In this document: in pieces, positions 22,610-36,718 of the stretch | How the letters are laid out: each line of letters opens with the position of its first letter | Numbering within the stretch: position 1 is the stretch's first letter | Assembly (NCBI GenBank): GCA_006503535.1 | Contig: QYRS01000001.1 | Coordinates: 4,154,001 to 4,218,000, forward strand | Length of the DNA: 64,000 nt | Direction of reading: 5' to 3' | Origin: Arthrinium phaeospermum | Taxonomy: Eukaryota > Ascomycota > Sordariomycetes > Amphisphaeriales > Apiosporaceae | Notes under the pieces: model-generated | Seen by the model: the letters and a program-made list of their open reading frames with translations, nothing else | Databases searched by the model: none | Told to the model about the DNA's origin: nothing | Program-made: the position numbers and the translations under genes

Positions 22610-24869
22610 ATGATGCAGGCAGATACGAGCTACGAACCCTTCCGCCACCGGAAACCACCGTCGGTCGGCAGCGACACGGCGCCGTTCATGGCCGTCAACG
22701 AACAGTCGGAGGCCGCGTCCTCCTTTCTCGATGAGACAGTAGGCGCCCCCACCGATTCTCGAGACGAGACACCAGCCAAGGAAGACGGCGTCCAACCCCC
22801 TCACCGGCACGCCAGTAGCCACTGGGCTGATTGGAAGTGGGAGCTTCTCCTCCTGCTGCTGAGCATTCTTTCTTTCGTGGCCACGGTCATCACGCTGTAC
22901 CGGCTCAACAACACCAGCCTCGACAGTTGGACCTTCTTCCTCGGGCTCAACACCGTCGTCTCCGTTCTAGCTGCCATCTCTAGGGCTGCGCTGGCGTTCG
23001 CCGTCAGTTCTTGTGTCGGCCAGGCTAAGTGGAATTGGTATCTTCGGAAGCAAGACAGTCTTTACGTCTTTGAACGCTTTGATCAGGCCAGTAGAGGGCC
23101 TTGGGGAAGTCTTAGACTGCTGGCGACTGTTCGGATACGGTATGTAAACATTCTTTTCCATTTTCTAGGTTTGATCACTACATTACCTCCACAAACAGCG
23201 AATAGTAACATGAACCTGTAGCCGCTGGAGCGCTTTGGGTGCCCTCATCATCCTCACCCTCCTCGCCTACGAACCTTTTATGCAAACCATCATAACGCAA
23301 TACGGTGTTCTCGACGTCGATCACTCGAACGGCCAAGCTACAACTGGTCGATGCCTACGACTGGACTCCGGGCGAGTGAACTTCGATGGCGCGGGAGGAG
23401 GCGGTTTCATAGTCGTTAATGATGGCTCCGACACGCTTTCATGCGGTGTACCCGATCCACCTAGATCTCAACCCGACTTTGGCATGACAGCCGCCGTGTA
23501 CAATGGTTTCCAAAGCATCTCAGACAAGCGAAAACTGAACGCGTTTGTCAACTGTCCGACGGGCAACTGCACTTTTGATAATTTTACTTCCTTGGGTATC
23601 TGTAACAAGTGCGCTGACATCTCTGAGCACATTGGGAGGCAACGACATGACAGTTATTTCAGTAATGCTGATGACTCGAATGTGGCTTCCTTTGATAACA
23701 TGTGCTCTCACGCTAATTATTTCACGATGAGTATTTACAATTACACAGCTTTTAACGTGGGAAATCTCAGCATAGCGAATCATGACGGCTTACAAAACGC
23801 CGCAAGCTACCAAACTTGCATGCTGAACGACACTGTTACATATTTGACAACCAATTCCACGAAATTAATCTCCAAATCTTTCAGCATAGCCAACACATCG
23901 ACCACCACCACGTTCGCTTTGTTCCGGATCATGCGAGCTTCGGATGGCTACATTCAAGGCAAGGAGTTGTGGCAGGACTCGCGGCCGACGGCAGTCGAAT
24001 GTGAATTGTCTTTCTGTGCCAAGTTATACTCGTCCAAGTACGAAAATGGACAAGTTATAGAGCAAGTGCTGGACTCCTGGTCTCAGCCCGTGCCCGATTC
24101 GTACAAGCCCCTTACTTGCGGTGGCGATGAAAGGACATGGGAGTCGCAGTTCTCTGAACAGACAGCTATTGGCCGGCGTAGCGACTTTCAAGTTGCCATT
24201 CCGGCGGCAGAGGACAATGCGAAACGCGGGCTCCCGAAGGAGGGCCTCAATTTCAATGTCTCGCAAGCTGCCGTCTTATCCATGATTGACTGGTTTGAGA
24301 ACTCCTTCAGCAGCAAGATGATTCACCCAGCCACGGCGACGAACTCGTCTGTTGGCATTGCCGAGATCCTGTACAACAGCAGCACGAACGGCAGCCTGAA
24401 CGGCGTCTCTTCGGTCTTCGATGCAGTTGCGGACAGTCTGAGTCTCTGGATGCGCGATACCACGCTCGCCGCCTCCGAAACGGGCAAGGATGTCAACCCG
24501 CCACACACCGGAACGATGAAGCGCTGGACCATTCACTACGGGGTACGGTGGCCCTTCCTGGCCCTGCCACTGATACTCGAGGTCGCGGGAGCGCTGTACG
24601 TGGGCTACTCGATCTGGGAGACGAAGAGGCTCGGCGTGGCGGCGTGGAAGGACAGCGCGCTGGCCACGCTGGTCTACGGCCTCGATGGCGAGGAGAACCG
24701 CGCGCTGCTCAAGGAGGCCGATGTCCAGGGCAAGATGGATAGCACCGCGCGCGAGATGCGCGTTGGCATGGTGGGCGACTCCATCGTGCGTGTTGTGCGT
24801 ATACCTGAACTGGAGCCTGATGAGTTGTTGGAGGACAGCAGCACGCTTAGGAGTTATGATGGGCAGTGA
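22610..24869 (+). CDS. DUF3176 multi-pass membrane protein, 725 aa
   Basis: Fungal membrane protein of unknown function (DUF3176 family by overall pattern). Exons 22,610-23,139 and 23,222-24,869 (intron 82 nt, GTATGT...TGTAG) give 725 residues. After a 70-residue disordered N-terminus come three transmembrane helices: about 78-98 (WELLLLLLSILSFVATVITL), about 110-132, and about 182-202 (GALIILTLLAYEPFMQTII, interrupted upstream by the intron). A long extracytoplasmic region follows, with many N-x-S/T sites and the family-typical cysteine motif CPTGNCTFDNFTSLGIC. A fourth helix near 625-650 (WPFLALPLILEVAGALYVGY) is followed by a cytoplasmic tail containing KDSALATLVYGLD, also typical of the family. 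The start MMQAD is the first ATG; Met2 is equally possible. No regulation is visible. Confidence 0.9.
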
Positions 24870-25857
24870 GACATGAGGGAGTTCATTGCTTGCTTGTGTG
24901 GTTTTTATTTGATGATATGGATGTTTCTTTCCTTTCTAAAAGGGGGGATTGTGTCGAATGCAAGTTCGACGGCGATGTAGATTTCAAGATTATGAAACAT
25001 TGGCTATCTTCAATATTATTCGATCTGGATATTCATGTTCATTCTTCATGGGTGCTCCGAGACGTCGTTCAACAGGGCAACCGCCAGTATGTTGTCGACG
25101 CCTTGTCGGATATCGCAGTAGGCAGTGTGCGTAGGAGTGTACATAAGTCTTTCCATACGAGATTCGGATAGAAATCGACGGATATATTATCCGAATTGGA
25201 CAACAACTCTTAAGCTTCTACCCGTCTTCCGGGCCAATTGTCACTAAGCTGATCAAATAACGGATGTCGTCGTTTTTGTGGTTCTGCCCGGGCGGACGGA
25301 TATCGTAGAAACACTACCTCTAATAATAGCAAACGTATCATCTCATCTTGCGTCCTCTTCACGATATTATCTACCTCCCATGCGCCCTCGTTTCCTCGTA
25401 GTCGGCTGGTCACTCCAGAAACAAACGCCTTGTCCCGACGTTGCAACCTCGCCCCATAATACCGCGCCGTTTCCTCCTTCCCCTCTCGGCCGACGTTGCA
25501 TCAAACTCTCCCGAACTACTGCGACCTTCAGCCAGCGCCACGGAACCCCGGTGGCGCCAGAGTACGGGGCTTGGGGGTTGGGAGTGGGGTTAAAGGCACG
25601 TAAAGTACCAAGACACAGGTGAATCTGCTGGTAACATGAGATCTCTGTGTCCCTTTCCTCCTGTGGAATGGGTCATCACCTTGTATGTATTAGACAATAA
25701 AGCGGCAACCAATGCCGTCCTCCCCACTATATATGTATGTAGTCACTGCAGTAGGGCAACCGGGGCATCTAACTGGCTGGGAGGGAAAGGTTGAGAGGAC
25801 CGTGGCGAGAAGCGGCTATCATACGACAGTGAGTAATCACCCCAGACCATTCATTTG

Positions 25858-25883
25858 ATCGCACCCCCTTAATCGGGTGCGAT
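25858..25883. repeat. Perfect 9-bp inverted repeat with 8-nt loop
   Basis: ATCGCACCC and GGGTGCGAT are exact reverse complements separated by CCTTAATC. The stem has 6 G/C pairs of 9. It lies in the desert far from any supported gene. Confidence 0.8.
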
Positions 25884-28609
25884 GTGAGCCAATGAGCGTC
25901 CTGCACAGCGAGTAGAATAGACAAAAACGTGCTTTTTAGCCGCGGGATAGGAACACGAGGACAGGGGGGCGGCTCAGCCCCTTTCGCGCGTTCCCGTATA
26001 GCCAAGCGCCATGACGCAGTGGGCATATCGCGGCCAATAGTCTCTGCACTTGAAACAATTCGACTTGGAACAATTCGAGACGAATGACCATGGATTGGGC
26101 AAGCCGTTTAGATCTTCTTCCTATTCCGTTATGGGGCACAAGGCTGGGATTGCCAGGGTCACTGTTACGGGCCTTTGGACGGAGTATCATGGGCTATTCC
26201 CAACTACACTGACTCGAACTGTCGCCGGACTGCCTATTCTGCAGAAAGATGGACAATGGAAATGCATTGTTCCTGCATGGGTGGTAACTGCGAACACCAG
26301 GTGGGCGACCCAGAAAGACTGGAGAGCCTGGCTGGCGGCCTCCTGTCGACCAGCCAACTAACCAACCAACAAGCTATTCAGAACTACAACGAGATGAAGC
26401 CAGCGAATAGTTCGCACTGGTATCCATCGTCCGACAGTACCAGACCCAGAGCTCTGGGTAAATATCCATGTTCAATGCTTGTTGTTGTGTTTCGCCCCTG
26501 AAGTAACCAAAGTACTGCCGCCTCACTACAGAACTGACACTGTGAGAGCTCGAATATCAAACAGGGTCTACTTATCAAATAGTAAAAGACAAGTCCACTA
26601 ACAGAGATATTGGATTTCAATACCTATGATCCACCAGCCAGGCATATCTCCCCGTATACGTGTACTTGTACCCGATGGATAGAGACGCAAGAACCGCAGA
26701 ATATGATTCAGACCATGTAAACACACTTCGTGGGCGTCCAAGAATCGCCCATTCCACATCCGGCAGGCACTGGACAGGTATACCTTGATATCCCAGCTCA
26801 CCGTCACCATCGAACGAGCATACAATGCACAAGATGCCAATATCGACTTATCGAAGACACCAGGGCCCGAACCAGAACAGGTAGACTGTACAATGGGGGG
26901 TGCCAATATCACGAGGGAAGAGAGAGAGAGAGACAGAAAAAGCGAGCACCAACCCCCTGATAGTAGTCATGCCACGAGATGTCACGGTTAATATGACCGG
27001 AAACAGAAAACAGTTCAGGTAACCTTAGGTATTGCTCGGCTTATCTGTGTATGCTACATGATCACCGACACTGACTGCATGCTGCACAAGATGGGTAGGT
27101 GGTAGGTATTGCAAGTCAAAGCCGGTGGGAGTCTTACACCGCCAGGCGTCAGTCAGTGGCTGGTCCATACCGAATACTCCGATCAAATGAGACCCCGATA
27201 CCGATCCCACAGCACACGCACATGTGCTACGCGTCCTCATTCCTAACCCTCCTCCTCCGGAGGAAATCTGACACACAAGGGTCAGTATGAGTGAGCCAAG
27301 CCACAGAAGTAAGAAGGAATGGGCAGCGCATCGCAGCGCAGGCAGCCAGCCAGCCAGTCATTCATGCAGGTCAAGATGTCAGATTGCTACGTGGTGTTGG
27401 GCTTTTGCCCTCCTCCTCCTCCTCCTCCCCCAGAAAGGGTCTTCGGCCCGATATGGGGATCTATATAGGTTACATATCTGCAAACCGTGGCGCTGGTCCC
27501 AATCCAGAAATGGCAAGGGAATCGTGGAAGATGATGCTGCCGGAAGGGATGGGGGACGATGGTGATGATGATGTGTCGTAAGGCTGATTGCAGCTGACAA
27601 GCCTCCCGCTCTCCTCATTCGCCCGCTCGCTTCCTCCAGAGTCAGCTTTGGAAGATGCGTCTTCCCCCAAGCGGGATCCCGGATACAATTGCCCGAGATC
27701 TCTCACTCTCTCCCAGCTGACAGAAGAGGTTTGTTTACTGCATTGGGTCAGTGGGTTTCGGCATAATACCATCTGTCCTGCCATCGCCGCGCTGGCAAGG
27801 GATGCAAATGCAGTAAGGAGGCGTAGTTCGTCCATGCAGTTGTTCCGTCCAATGAGCTTTTTTCTCCTCGGAGTGCATCACCGAATGGGCTTAACTCTTC
27901 CCAATGCTCGCTCTGGCTTGCTTAGGGCTTACCTTGCCTAAGCGGATGGGCATTGTGTCTTGCGCTTCTTGCCAGAATCCTGTTTCGAACCTCGAAACTA
28001 GGTACATAAGATTGCTCAGCTATGCAAAACTGACCATCGGCAGCGATGATCCCCCGCCTTCAAACTCACTACTCGTTCTGCTTGGCGTTTACTGTATTCG
28101 TTTTGTTTTGGGCCTGGCTCACCGGCCCCGCGACTAATTGACTTTTAGTGCATGTTTCTAGAAGCTTACATACCTTGCCTCAACTGTCTCTGCCTTATGC
28201 TGCTTGCCAGGGGATACCTTGTTTGTATATGAGCTGGGGAATCATGCCATTTCCCAACCTGTCAAGAAACTACGCTGCCTCTACTGCACGTCAGATGCAA
28301 GCACATAGTAGGTCGGAGTCATGTGCTGCTTCTTGGCCGCTGAGTAAACTCCATTAATACCAAGTCTCAAAAAATAAGAGGCGGAAACGGGTGTAACGTA
28401 TCGCCCGCGGAAATGCCAAGTTTGGAGATGACGGGCCTATCAGACTCTGCCCCTGCGATTATAATCACCCACTATTCTGAGAGCCCATCCGTCAGCCTCT
28501 CTGTAGCATGGAAATCCGGCGGCAAAGGTTTTTGGAATGTCCCGCTCGCTCTCTTGCAGAACAGAGGCTGTTGTCGTCCACTTTGTCATAGTGTGGTAAT
28601 AGATACTCA

Positions 28610-28633
28610 AAAAAGGTCACCAAAAAGGTCACC
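28610..28633. repeat. Tandem 12-mer, two exact copies
   Basis: AAAAAGGTCACC occurs twice head to tail with no mismatch. Confidence 0.8.
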
Positions 28634-31600
28634 GAGACAACGACCGCTCACGAGATTAATCACTCTTCTCACCATTTCTGGGCTGCCTCCTCACCTCACT
28701 GCATACCAGACAAGGTACCTACAAGCACTGAACGGGGGCTTGAAATGACCACGCGAGAATTCAACTAGACGACGGCGGACCTCGTGGCCCCGTACGCCGC
28801 AACCCCGACTGCCCGGGTAGCAAAAATGGAGTAGAGTAGCCACTCCTATTGCGCCATCTCGAGTTGATTCCACAGTCTCGCGACACCCTGGGATGTCGGG
28901 ATTCAGTATGAGACTGGGGACCTTGGGACCTCATCTCAACAAATGCCCGTTGAGGCTCTCTGCAATTAAAGATATGCGGGCATGCCGTCCGGACGCCCTG
29001 GTTGCCGACGACCGTGTGCAAATTTCATCGAGGTGAAGAGGCAAATTGGTAATAGAATATACTCTGACCCTTATAATTTGCAGGTGTTTTCTTCACCTTG
29101 AACCACCGCGCTAGTCAAGTGTCGATTAGTCAACAGCCATTAGAGTTTCAAGTAGGGTGGGCCTTGTTCGATGTGTATACCTAGCTCTCAGTAGCTTCCA
29201 CTACCGGGTTTTGCCGCATCGTCCCCCATGGCTGGCCCTACTGAATGTGAAAAGCCATGCCCGGGGCCATGTTCATTCACAGACGGGATGCTGCTACGGG
29301 GCTTCATCTAAGCAGCTGAGCCTATCGCGAACCAGAAGTCGACCATAAATTCCCTTGGATGTCGGGGGTGACTCGGCAGTTCCGTTGGTGCGGGCAACGG
29401 AGCCCTGTCTGCCCAGACCAGCCTTACCTAACGTAGATGGCAACGGCTTTTGAGAGCCCGCTGAATATCGGAGGCGCGAGTGGGCCGCCCACGTCCCTGG
29501 CGACCAGGCTCTCTATAAACCCTGTGCTGTGCCGTGATAGTAACATATTCGAACCGGGGCCTTGGGCACGAAGAGCCCAGAAGAGGCGTGCCATTGGACC
29601 TTTGCTTTGATGATATCTCAACGTGTAGCGGCACCTGCCATGCACACGAGCCATCGTTCTGGGCTGTTCGTGGGCCTGCTGATGACGGGACGGGAAACGA
29701 TCAGCGTCGCAACGCGAGCCGCGAAGAAGTCAAGGTGCCTGGATGGGTCTGTCAACTGCCGGGAGAGAAGTCGCTGAGGGGTGCGCTTATAATTTATCTG
29801 CTTTCCCGCTTTACGACCATATACTTCGCCGATACCCTGGCGTGTGCAGGCCTGGCTGCTCTCGAGCGAGTTGTGTTGATGTAGAATCCAATAAAACGGT
29901 GCGGCAAAGCTGTGCCATAATGCCTGCTTGTTGGAGATTCGAATAAATTCGAGTCTTGGCAAGGGTTCACTCCGTTTTCGCTTTAGTGAAGAGGTGCGTC
30001 ATACGGGGTTGCGAGGTTGCATATTCAGCCAGGATGCTCTTGGGGAGGTTATTGGCCAGTTGGCCCGTGAGAGAACATGAGCCACAGTGCCAGTCCGGCA
30101 CCGACAGCTGCATTTTCGACGTGCACCGCCTCCCCGATGAAGCCCCTTCTGTACTCCGTACGCAAAGCTGCGAATTAGGGGGGGTCGCCAGATGCTCCTT
30201 CAGCAGCGGAGGTTGCGAGGAGTTGGTTCATGTAATTAGTTACACGAGCCTGACGGATTTTTCGACAAGGGCTGCTGCTCCTCGTCGAGGGCGGGCGGAT
30301 GGTGCGAACCGCCGACGTAATTGGGGGCAGGATGTTGCAAGCGGTCAGCCATTTCGACACGTTTTGTAGGACTTGAGAAGTGAAGAGAAAATCGTATTGA
30401 CGCAGTGATCGGAGATTTCTTGTCAGCAACAAACCGAAGAGATCGGCCAACGAGATCCGAATTTGTCGTGCAACCAGCTGGAAGGCCCGTCAGTTGTGAC
30501 ACCACACCCACACACTCACACACACTTGTCACTCACTAAGCCTACTCGCGCCCGCCGCTTATCGTCATCTAACAGCAACAGCATCATTCAACGTCAGGCA
30601 GCGTGGCCGGCCGGGGCTAGCCCGTACGAGTAGGTGAGCCGGCCGTCCAACAGTGCGTTTCTTCGGAATTGCAGACGGGAGTGACATGGTGGCCGCCGCG
30701 TCGGACAGTCGGGTGTTTCCTAAAGGTTTAGCTTGTCTTGGGTTTGGAGACTTGGGCTGAGTTTCGCAGGGGATGCCTCCGCACCCACCTCGCTTACCTA
30801 TCTATTCAGATGGCTGTACGCGGTATATGCAAAAAGAAGGGTTAGAGAGGCTGTTACAGTATGTTTGTACTTGGCTTAGCCAGCAAGAAACGGGGAGGGG
30901 CCGTGCGTGGCCTTGGAGCCTTTTGGCTGTTAGTCGGGTATGCATTCTCCCAGCCTCCAATCCGCGCCTTTGACGTAGTGGAAATTGTTTGTAATCTATG
31001 CGAGCCCATTTAGCCAGCAGGCAGGTCGCGTTGTATTCCTTACTCGGCCGCCCAGGGACGATCGCGACATTGATCAGAGGCAGTCTGCTGCTGAGAGACA
31101 CAAACTGGCTGACCGCTCACCTTGACACAGCACAAAAAGCAAACCACAGCAGAAAGTGCCATTGCATGTGCACACACGCACACGCACGTGCATGCATGTT
31201 TTTTTGTATGGACGTACCGTAGCAACGTTCAATCTGACTTGTCTTTGTCGTGGTTCCTTGGCATGGGGAACCCTTGACCGTTTCTGGCTGCTTCGGGGTT
31301 TACTGGCCTGCTGGATGGATCAGGCAATCTATATTTAGCAATATGAGGCAGGGGTCGCCCGCTAGCTTGCTGCATAAAAGGTGCCCTAGAAAATTGGCCC
31401 GGTAGATCGGCTCCCTGCATCTCCCATCTCTCTGTCGTCATAAAAAGGCAAGGGGGTGCCAGTTTTCATGCTTCTAAGCGGTGTAGAACACTCTTCCATG
31501 TGTTCTATGGAGACCTACGCTCCTCGCCTTGGCGGGCTTTTCGGGCCTGATGCTAACGTGACAAGAGGTATTGTGAGCCCAGTATTACAGTAGGGCACGG

Positions 31601-32971
31601 CCTCTTTCATTATGATTTTCTGCTTCACTCTCCTCTGGTACCTACATATGTAGCAGTAGGAGCTTGCTTCTCTTGGTCGTTACCAAACACTGTCGACAGT
31701 GTGATGGCAGCCGCGCTTGTCTGGCACCACAACCCCCACTGGCTTAGCTCCCACCGTTTCCTGATTAGGAAGCAAAACTGCAGCCAGCTCATATAGCATG
31801 TTCCTAGGCTATAGGCATACAATTGCTACCCTCTCTTTTTTCTCTGTTCCTCTTTGCGATTCGGTTGTCACATGCTAGACTGTGCTTATGCTGTTTGTTG
31901 CCTTTGCGTGGTGTGTGTGCTATCTTCTATGCGCCATGCAATATAATGACTGTGGAGATAAAATCCGAAGCGAGAGCGAGAGAGTGTGAGAGAGACTGAT
32001 GAGTGAGAGAGAGAGACCATGCACTGTGATTACTAACAAGTCGTGAGGCACTGTCTCAAGCCATACGGGGTCACAACAGCAGCCACAGCTGTACATCGTC
32101 TGCAGGTAATGATGCTCACCGCTCATCATGTGTCCACACGTTGTCGCGGACTGCAGCAGCATCTAGGGACCCCTTCTTCGAATATCGTGGAATGCACGAC
32201 ACACTCGCAAGTTTGTCCGACTTGAGGCAATCCGAAATGCTGAGTGCTGATTGATTGAAACCGGCCACCACCCCCCAGGGGCCCAGGTCCCCCAGCTGCT
32301 GCTGTAAAGTTTAAGCCCACATTAATCAATGAAAGAAGCAATAATGCCAGCGTTGCAGGGTCGGAGCCGCGACCGCGGCCGACACTTTTCCGGGGCCAAG
32401 GTCCTTCTGCTCATTTGGCTCTCATTACAGACAGTGGAAAGGGAAAATTTAAACAATTGCCATGCTGCACGAAGACCCTGAACATTTTCCCCCACGCCCA
32501 AAAATTGGGTAGTTAGTGTCCTGCTACCGAACAGGAGTGGCATCCTCACGGGGTGACCATGAGTCAAAAACCTGTTACCGACCGTCATCAGTCGTGCTTG
32601 GGCACCACTGATCGTCTCAACTTCGTGAGGAAGACAGTGGGCTGAGGGTTGAGCTGAGAGACGGCGCAAGTCGCTAACGTTAGCCCAAGTGCAGTAGCAT
32701 GTAGGGACGAAACATAACGGGTTGATCGACTGGAGTTTGTTGGAATGGTTGATGGAAGGCCCATGAGTGAATGGAACGTTGTATCGGTGGATACAAGCAT
32801 AGGCACCCGAAGGGCTGATGCGCCCAGTTCATAGGCCGCAGTGCGAAGAGGGCGCGCGGGAACCCAAAAGCCAAAAAGCAAGCGAAAGGAAGGGCAGGTG
32901 ATCAGCCAGCCAGCCCAAGGAATTTGGCCGAGGGCCCTACGACGACGGAGCGGTGCAGAGTCCTGATTTCG

Positions 32972-32997
32972 GTAGCACGGTAGCACGGTAGCACGGA
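32972..32997. repeat. Tandem 8-mer GGTAGCAC, three exact copies
   Basis: Three perfect head-to-tail copies of GGTAGCAC plus two further bases. Confidence 0.85.
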
Positions 32998-35900
32998 GGA
33001 GTGGACACTACCTAAGATGGTAGCAGCAAAAAGATTGCAACACTTCCCAATACTACGGGACTGTGTCGCAGCGAGCTCAACCTAAAATCCTCCAAAATAG
33101 AAACAGAAACGAGCGTAGAGCCCTTTGAGCATGGTCCTGTGGTGGGCTTTCTCTCTCCAGGTGATTTAAGCCAATGGTTTTGCTCGCCGCCCCGCCAGAT
33201 CCGTGGGAAGAAAAGACCGTTTGCCTCGTCGCTAGCACACGATCATGCCAGCTAACGATGGCATTATTGAACTCAAGGTGTTGTATTGTTATATCGTCAT
33301 CATCGGAGTAGAACGATATATTATGCCACCAATAGGTAGGTAGGCAACATCCGACGTCTTTCCTGGCTGGCCCCAAAGTAACTTGCCTCCAGCGGGAGTG
33401 GCAGTGGTAGACAGGTGGCCCTGGAACATTGGAGAGTATCGTGAAGTCATGCCACTGCTGAACCCGGTCGTGCTATGTGATGCTTCCATTGCTGGCACAT
33501 GGCCGCCGTCGCTGCTGCTCCTCCTTCTTGCCACTGGTTCTGGTTCTAAAGACGCCCAAAATTAAATCTGCACTCAACTGGTCCGTCTTTCGGAAAAGCT
33601 GATAAGCGGACAGTCCATGTGATCATCGATACTGTTTTTTTTTTTTCTTTCTCCATCTTGCGACTCAAGAGGGGGGAGTTCGGATATGCGCATAACCCGC
33701 CTTCCAAGCGAGGTGACATGCAATGGGGCGGAAGCCGTCGGCGGCGCTCTCAACCACCAAAAACCATTCGCCCTTCTGCAGAGTTAAAGCGTCCACTACC
33801 GTGGCATCCGAGACGTGTCGGGAGGAATTCCGCCACTAGCAAGAGCCAGCTACGGCTCGGTGTGGGCCGTTGAAAGCACCTTGGCCTACCTTATGTAATA
33901 GTATAAATCTCAGACAAGTCTCAAAGCTTGTATGCCGAGGCAGTCTCCAGTCGTGAGGCTATGAGGCAGTATTGTCTGGGTAGGAAAGATGTAGGTACTT
34001 TACCGTCCCATGTACCCTGGTAAAAGTGCTCCGGGGGCTTGTGGACCGCACATCACCGCGCGCACCCATGCTGCCCATGCTGCCCATGGGTGTCGTTGGG
34101 CCAAGTTCCACCACAGAAAGAGCTCTGTGCACGTAGCCTAATAATGCAGCAGACAACAAACACATTGAAACTCCTTGCCCCTTCCGGGATGTGATAGGTT
34201 CTGTACCTGTCAATCTCTCCAGGGGTCGAACGAGGATCGCCATGGCCCTTTTCCAACATAGGTGTGTTTCCGAAGACCCGCAGCAGCATGGCATTGTGGC
34301 CGACATCACAATGCCAGAATGGGACACGAGAAACCGCGGTTTCAAAGGGCATACCTGGGTAGCTGGGCTGCTGCCGTTTGTCCAGGCGGTCCCCTCAGCG
34401 AGAGCAACATCCGACGCCCGTAAAGCAAACAGACATGCAGCTAGAGATGATCTGCGTAGCATTTGATGTCACCATCAAGATGATGCCAACATGCCTACCT
34501 CTACCTGGCCAGCTAAAGTGGTAGCCACCAGACTGCTGCTTTCCTGCCGCATACCCGCCATATCTGGCCCTAAAGAGAGGGGGCTGACCACGGAGGCTGG
34601 CCGGTCTTCAACGGCGATGTCCTCCACGTGAGCGGAGAAGAAGCCGGAGGAGGAATCTTCCAACCCTGACCCAAGCATGGGCTCTTGGAAAGCCAGCCCG
34701 GGATCTACCTAGCTATAGAAGTTCGTTATAGTCAATAAACCACAAAAGTCTATATTATTACTAATATATGCGCATGCTCTGTTATTTGGTCTCACCCTTG
34801 CACAGTACCTGGATTGGGAAACAGGCTGGCCAGCTGAGTCGCGACGAATGAAAAGTAACGATAACATCGGACGTCTAGCCTCTTTCTTGGCTCTGAAGCC
34901 CCGGCAAAACCTTGGAAACAGTCGAAAATTGGGGATGAGAAACGGGCAGCCATCCTGGAGCATTGCTACGCCCAGCTACGCCTAGCGTCTGCTACTACCC
35001 CTACCAACGACATACATGTCATATTCCGCGGTGCCTGAGGAGTAGTCTGTCGGGCCCGGGGTGCAAGTGATGAGCGAGGAGAAGAAAAAAAAAACTATGA
35101 CATAACGATTTGTCTTTACTCGCTGACAAACGCAGGCTGGCGGGCTGGCAGATTGGGATTTTGTGTTAGGCTCCTGGTCCTGTCCTAGACATCGACAGTT
35201 GGCATCGATACCTTTTGGCCATGAGGTAGTACTACAGTCAATGTATACAACAGCTGCACTGTACGACCCGGTGCAGTACATGAAGTTCTTCAGCTCAAGC
35301 AGGTATCATGGATGGATGGTTCAGACGGAAAGAAAGCCAAATTCATTCTTGCGTCCACCAATCCCAGTCAAGTATTCCAGGTACGCTACGATTGAGTTTG
35401 CAGCCCCTTCATTTTTCTCTCTCTCTGCCATTAGGTATGTATGCAAGGCATAGCTAGCTGCCACGTCGTTTCTAGACATACACATTGCGGCAGCTCACGC
35501 GAGAAACATGTGCTTTGCTTGCAGTGCGCTTTTCCGAACGTCGAAGGGCGGTCGGTGTACCTATTTTTGGATGCAGCCTACATACTACTACACCGTCAGA
35601 TGAACTGTAGACATTTTCAAACCCCCGACTCGGGGCGGGTTGGTAAGAGGCAGAGAGAGAGAGACAGAGAGAGCCTTGTGGGGGAGGCCACAGCCGAGTC
35701 AAGACGGTTGTTGCGAACAGAGAGTAAAACAACTTTCCCCCATACCTAAAAGACGAGGCCGACAGATACAATACGCAACATGCCTACCTACCTAGCCACT
35801 CGAGCAACATGAAGCCTTCGACTTGTTTGCTGACCTGAAACTCTCGATTTTGGGGGTTGGTCATTGGTCACATGCTGTCTTGGCATTGATTGATCTAACC

Positions 35901-36664
35901 GATCTATTTCTTTAGAGTTAACCTTTTCTGCGGAGGACCCTTCAGGCTGGCTATTGTTTGGACAGGCCGCAGAATGGAACAGGAAAGGACGACCTCCGCG
36001 CGACCGTTCGCAACAGCTGGGCTCTTCTCATCAGTACGTGGCCCCGAAATGCGACTGCCTATGGTGGTAATTGCAGATCAGCATGACCAGGGAATTCCTC
36101 CGCGATAACCATGGCCCATAATACTGGCAGATAGAGCCTGGGCAGATCAGATCCTCCAGAAAAGTAAGCCAGGTAGGTCCCAGGCAGGCAGCAGGATTGA
36201 TGATTATGCCAGCCGTTGCTTGAGCTCATTCATTCACTCCCGTCATCAGGAGAATAGGCCCGGTTATGCGGCCATGCCATACCAGCATACCTACTACACA
36301 AACTTACTCAGGTACATATTCGACAGTTGAACGCATCAATTCACGGCCCAGAAAACTATATCTACTAGGACCTGCTCTCTAGTGATGCATGAACAGCATG
36401 AAGTTGCTGCTATTGCCTCCGCGGCCATCAACAGCGTCATTGCCTGACGATGCAGTGCGACCAACCGAGACAGACCGACTGGATAGATACACCTCGTGCG
36501 TAACTGAGGAAAAGAAAAAAACCATGGCAGAGAATGTTTTTTTCAGTCTACCTAATGCATGTCACCACACCATCTGTTAACGAGCGGCCAATGAATGGCC
36601 CGAGGACTCCAGTCGGCTTAGGGACCACGACCACTGGGGGGGGGGGCGAGTGCATTCATTGTTC

Positions 36665-36718
36665 ACCTACCTACCTACTTTGCTGTAAGCCTGCGCCAGC
36701 GAGCGAGCGAGCGAGCGA
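36665..36718. repeat. ACCT and GCGA tetranucleotide microsatellites side by side
   Basis: (ACCT)3 with AC at 36,665-36,678 and five exact GCGA units at 36,699-36,718, 20 bp apart. Confidence 0.85.

Noticed and set aside
26175..26501. Small Cys-containing frame (C-x-C-x4-C) that could be a secreted protein
   Set aside because: Starts with TTG, has no signal peptide, and the first ATG leaves only a short tail; not supportable.
27470..27835. 121-codon minus-strand frame with a hydrophobic N-terminus
   Set aside because: The hydrophobic start is weakly signal-like, but the rest is Ser-rich noise over a CTC microsatellite.
29521..29560. Possible tRNA B-box (ATTCGAACCGG)
   Set aside because: No matching A-box, T-stem or acceptor stem could be folded on either strand; the window shows no tRNA.
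36665..36718. Regular repeats that might be mistaken for a CRISPR-like array
   Set aside because: They are plain tetranucleotide microsatellites without spacers, in a eukaryotic genome.
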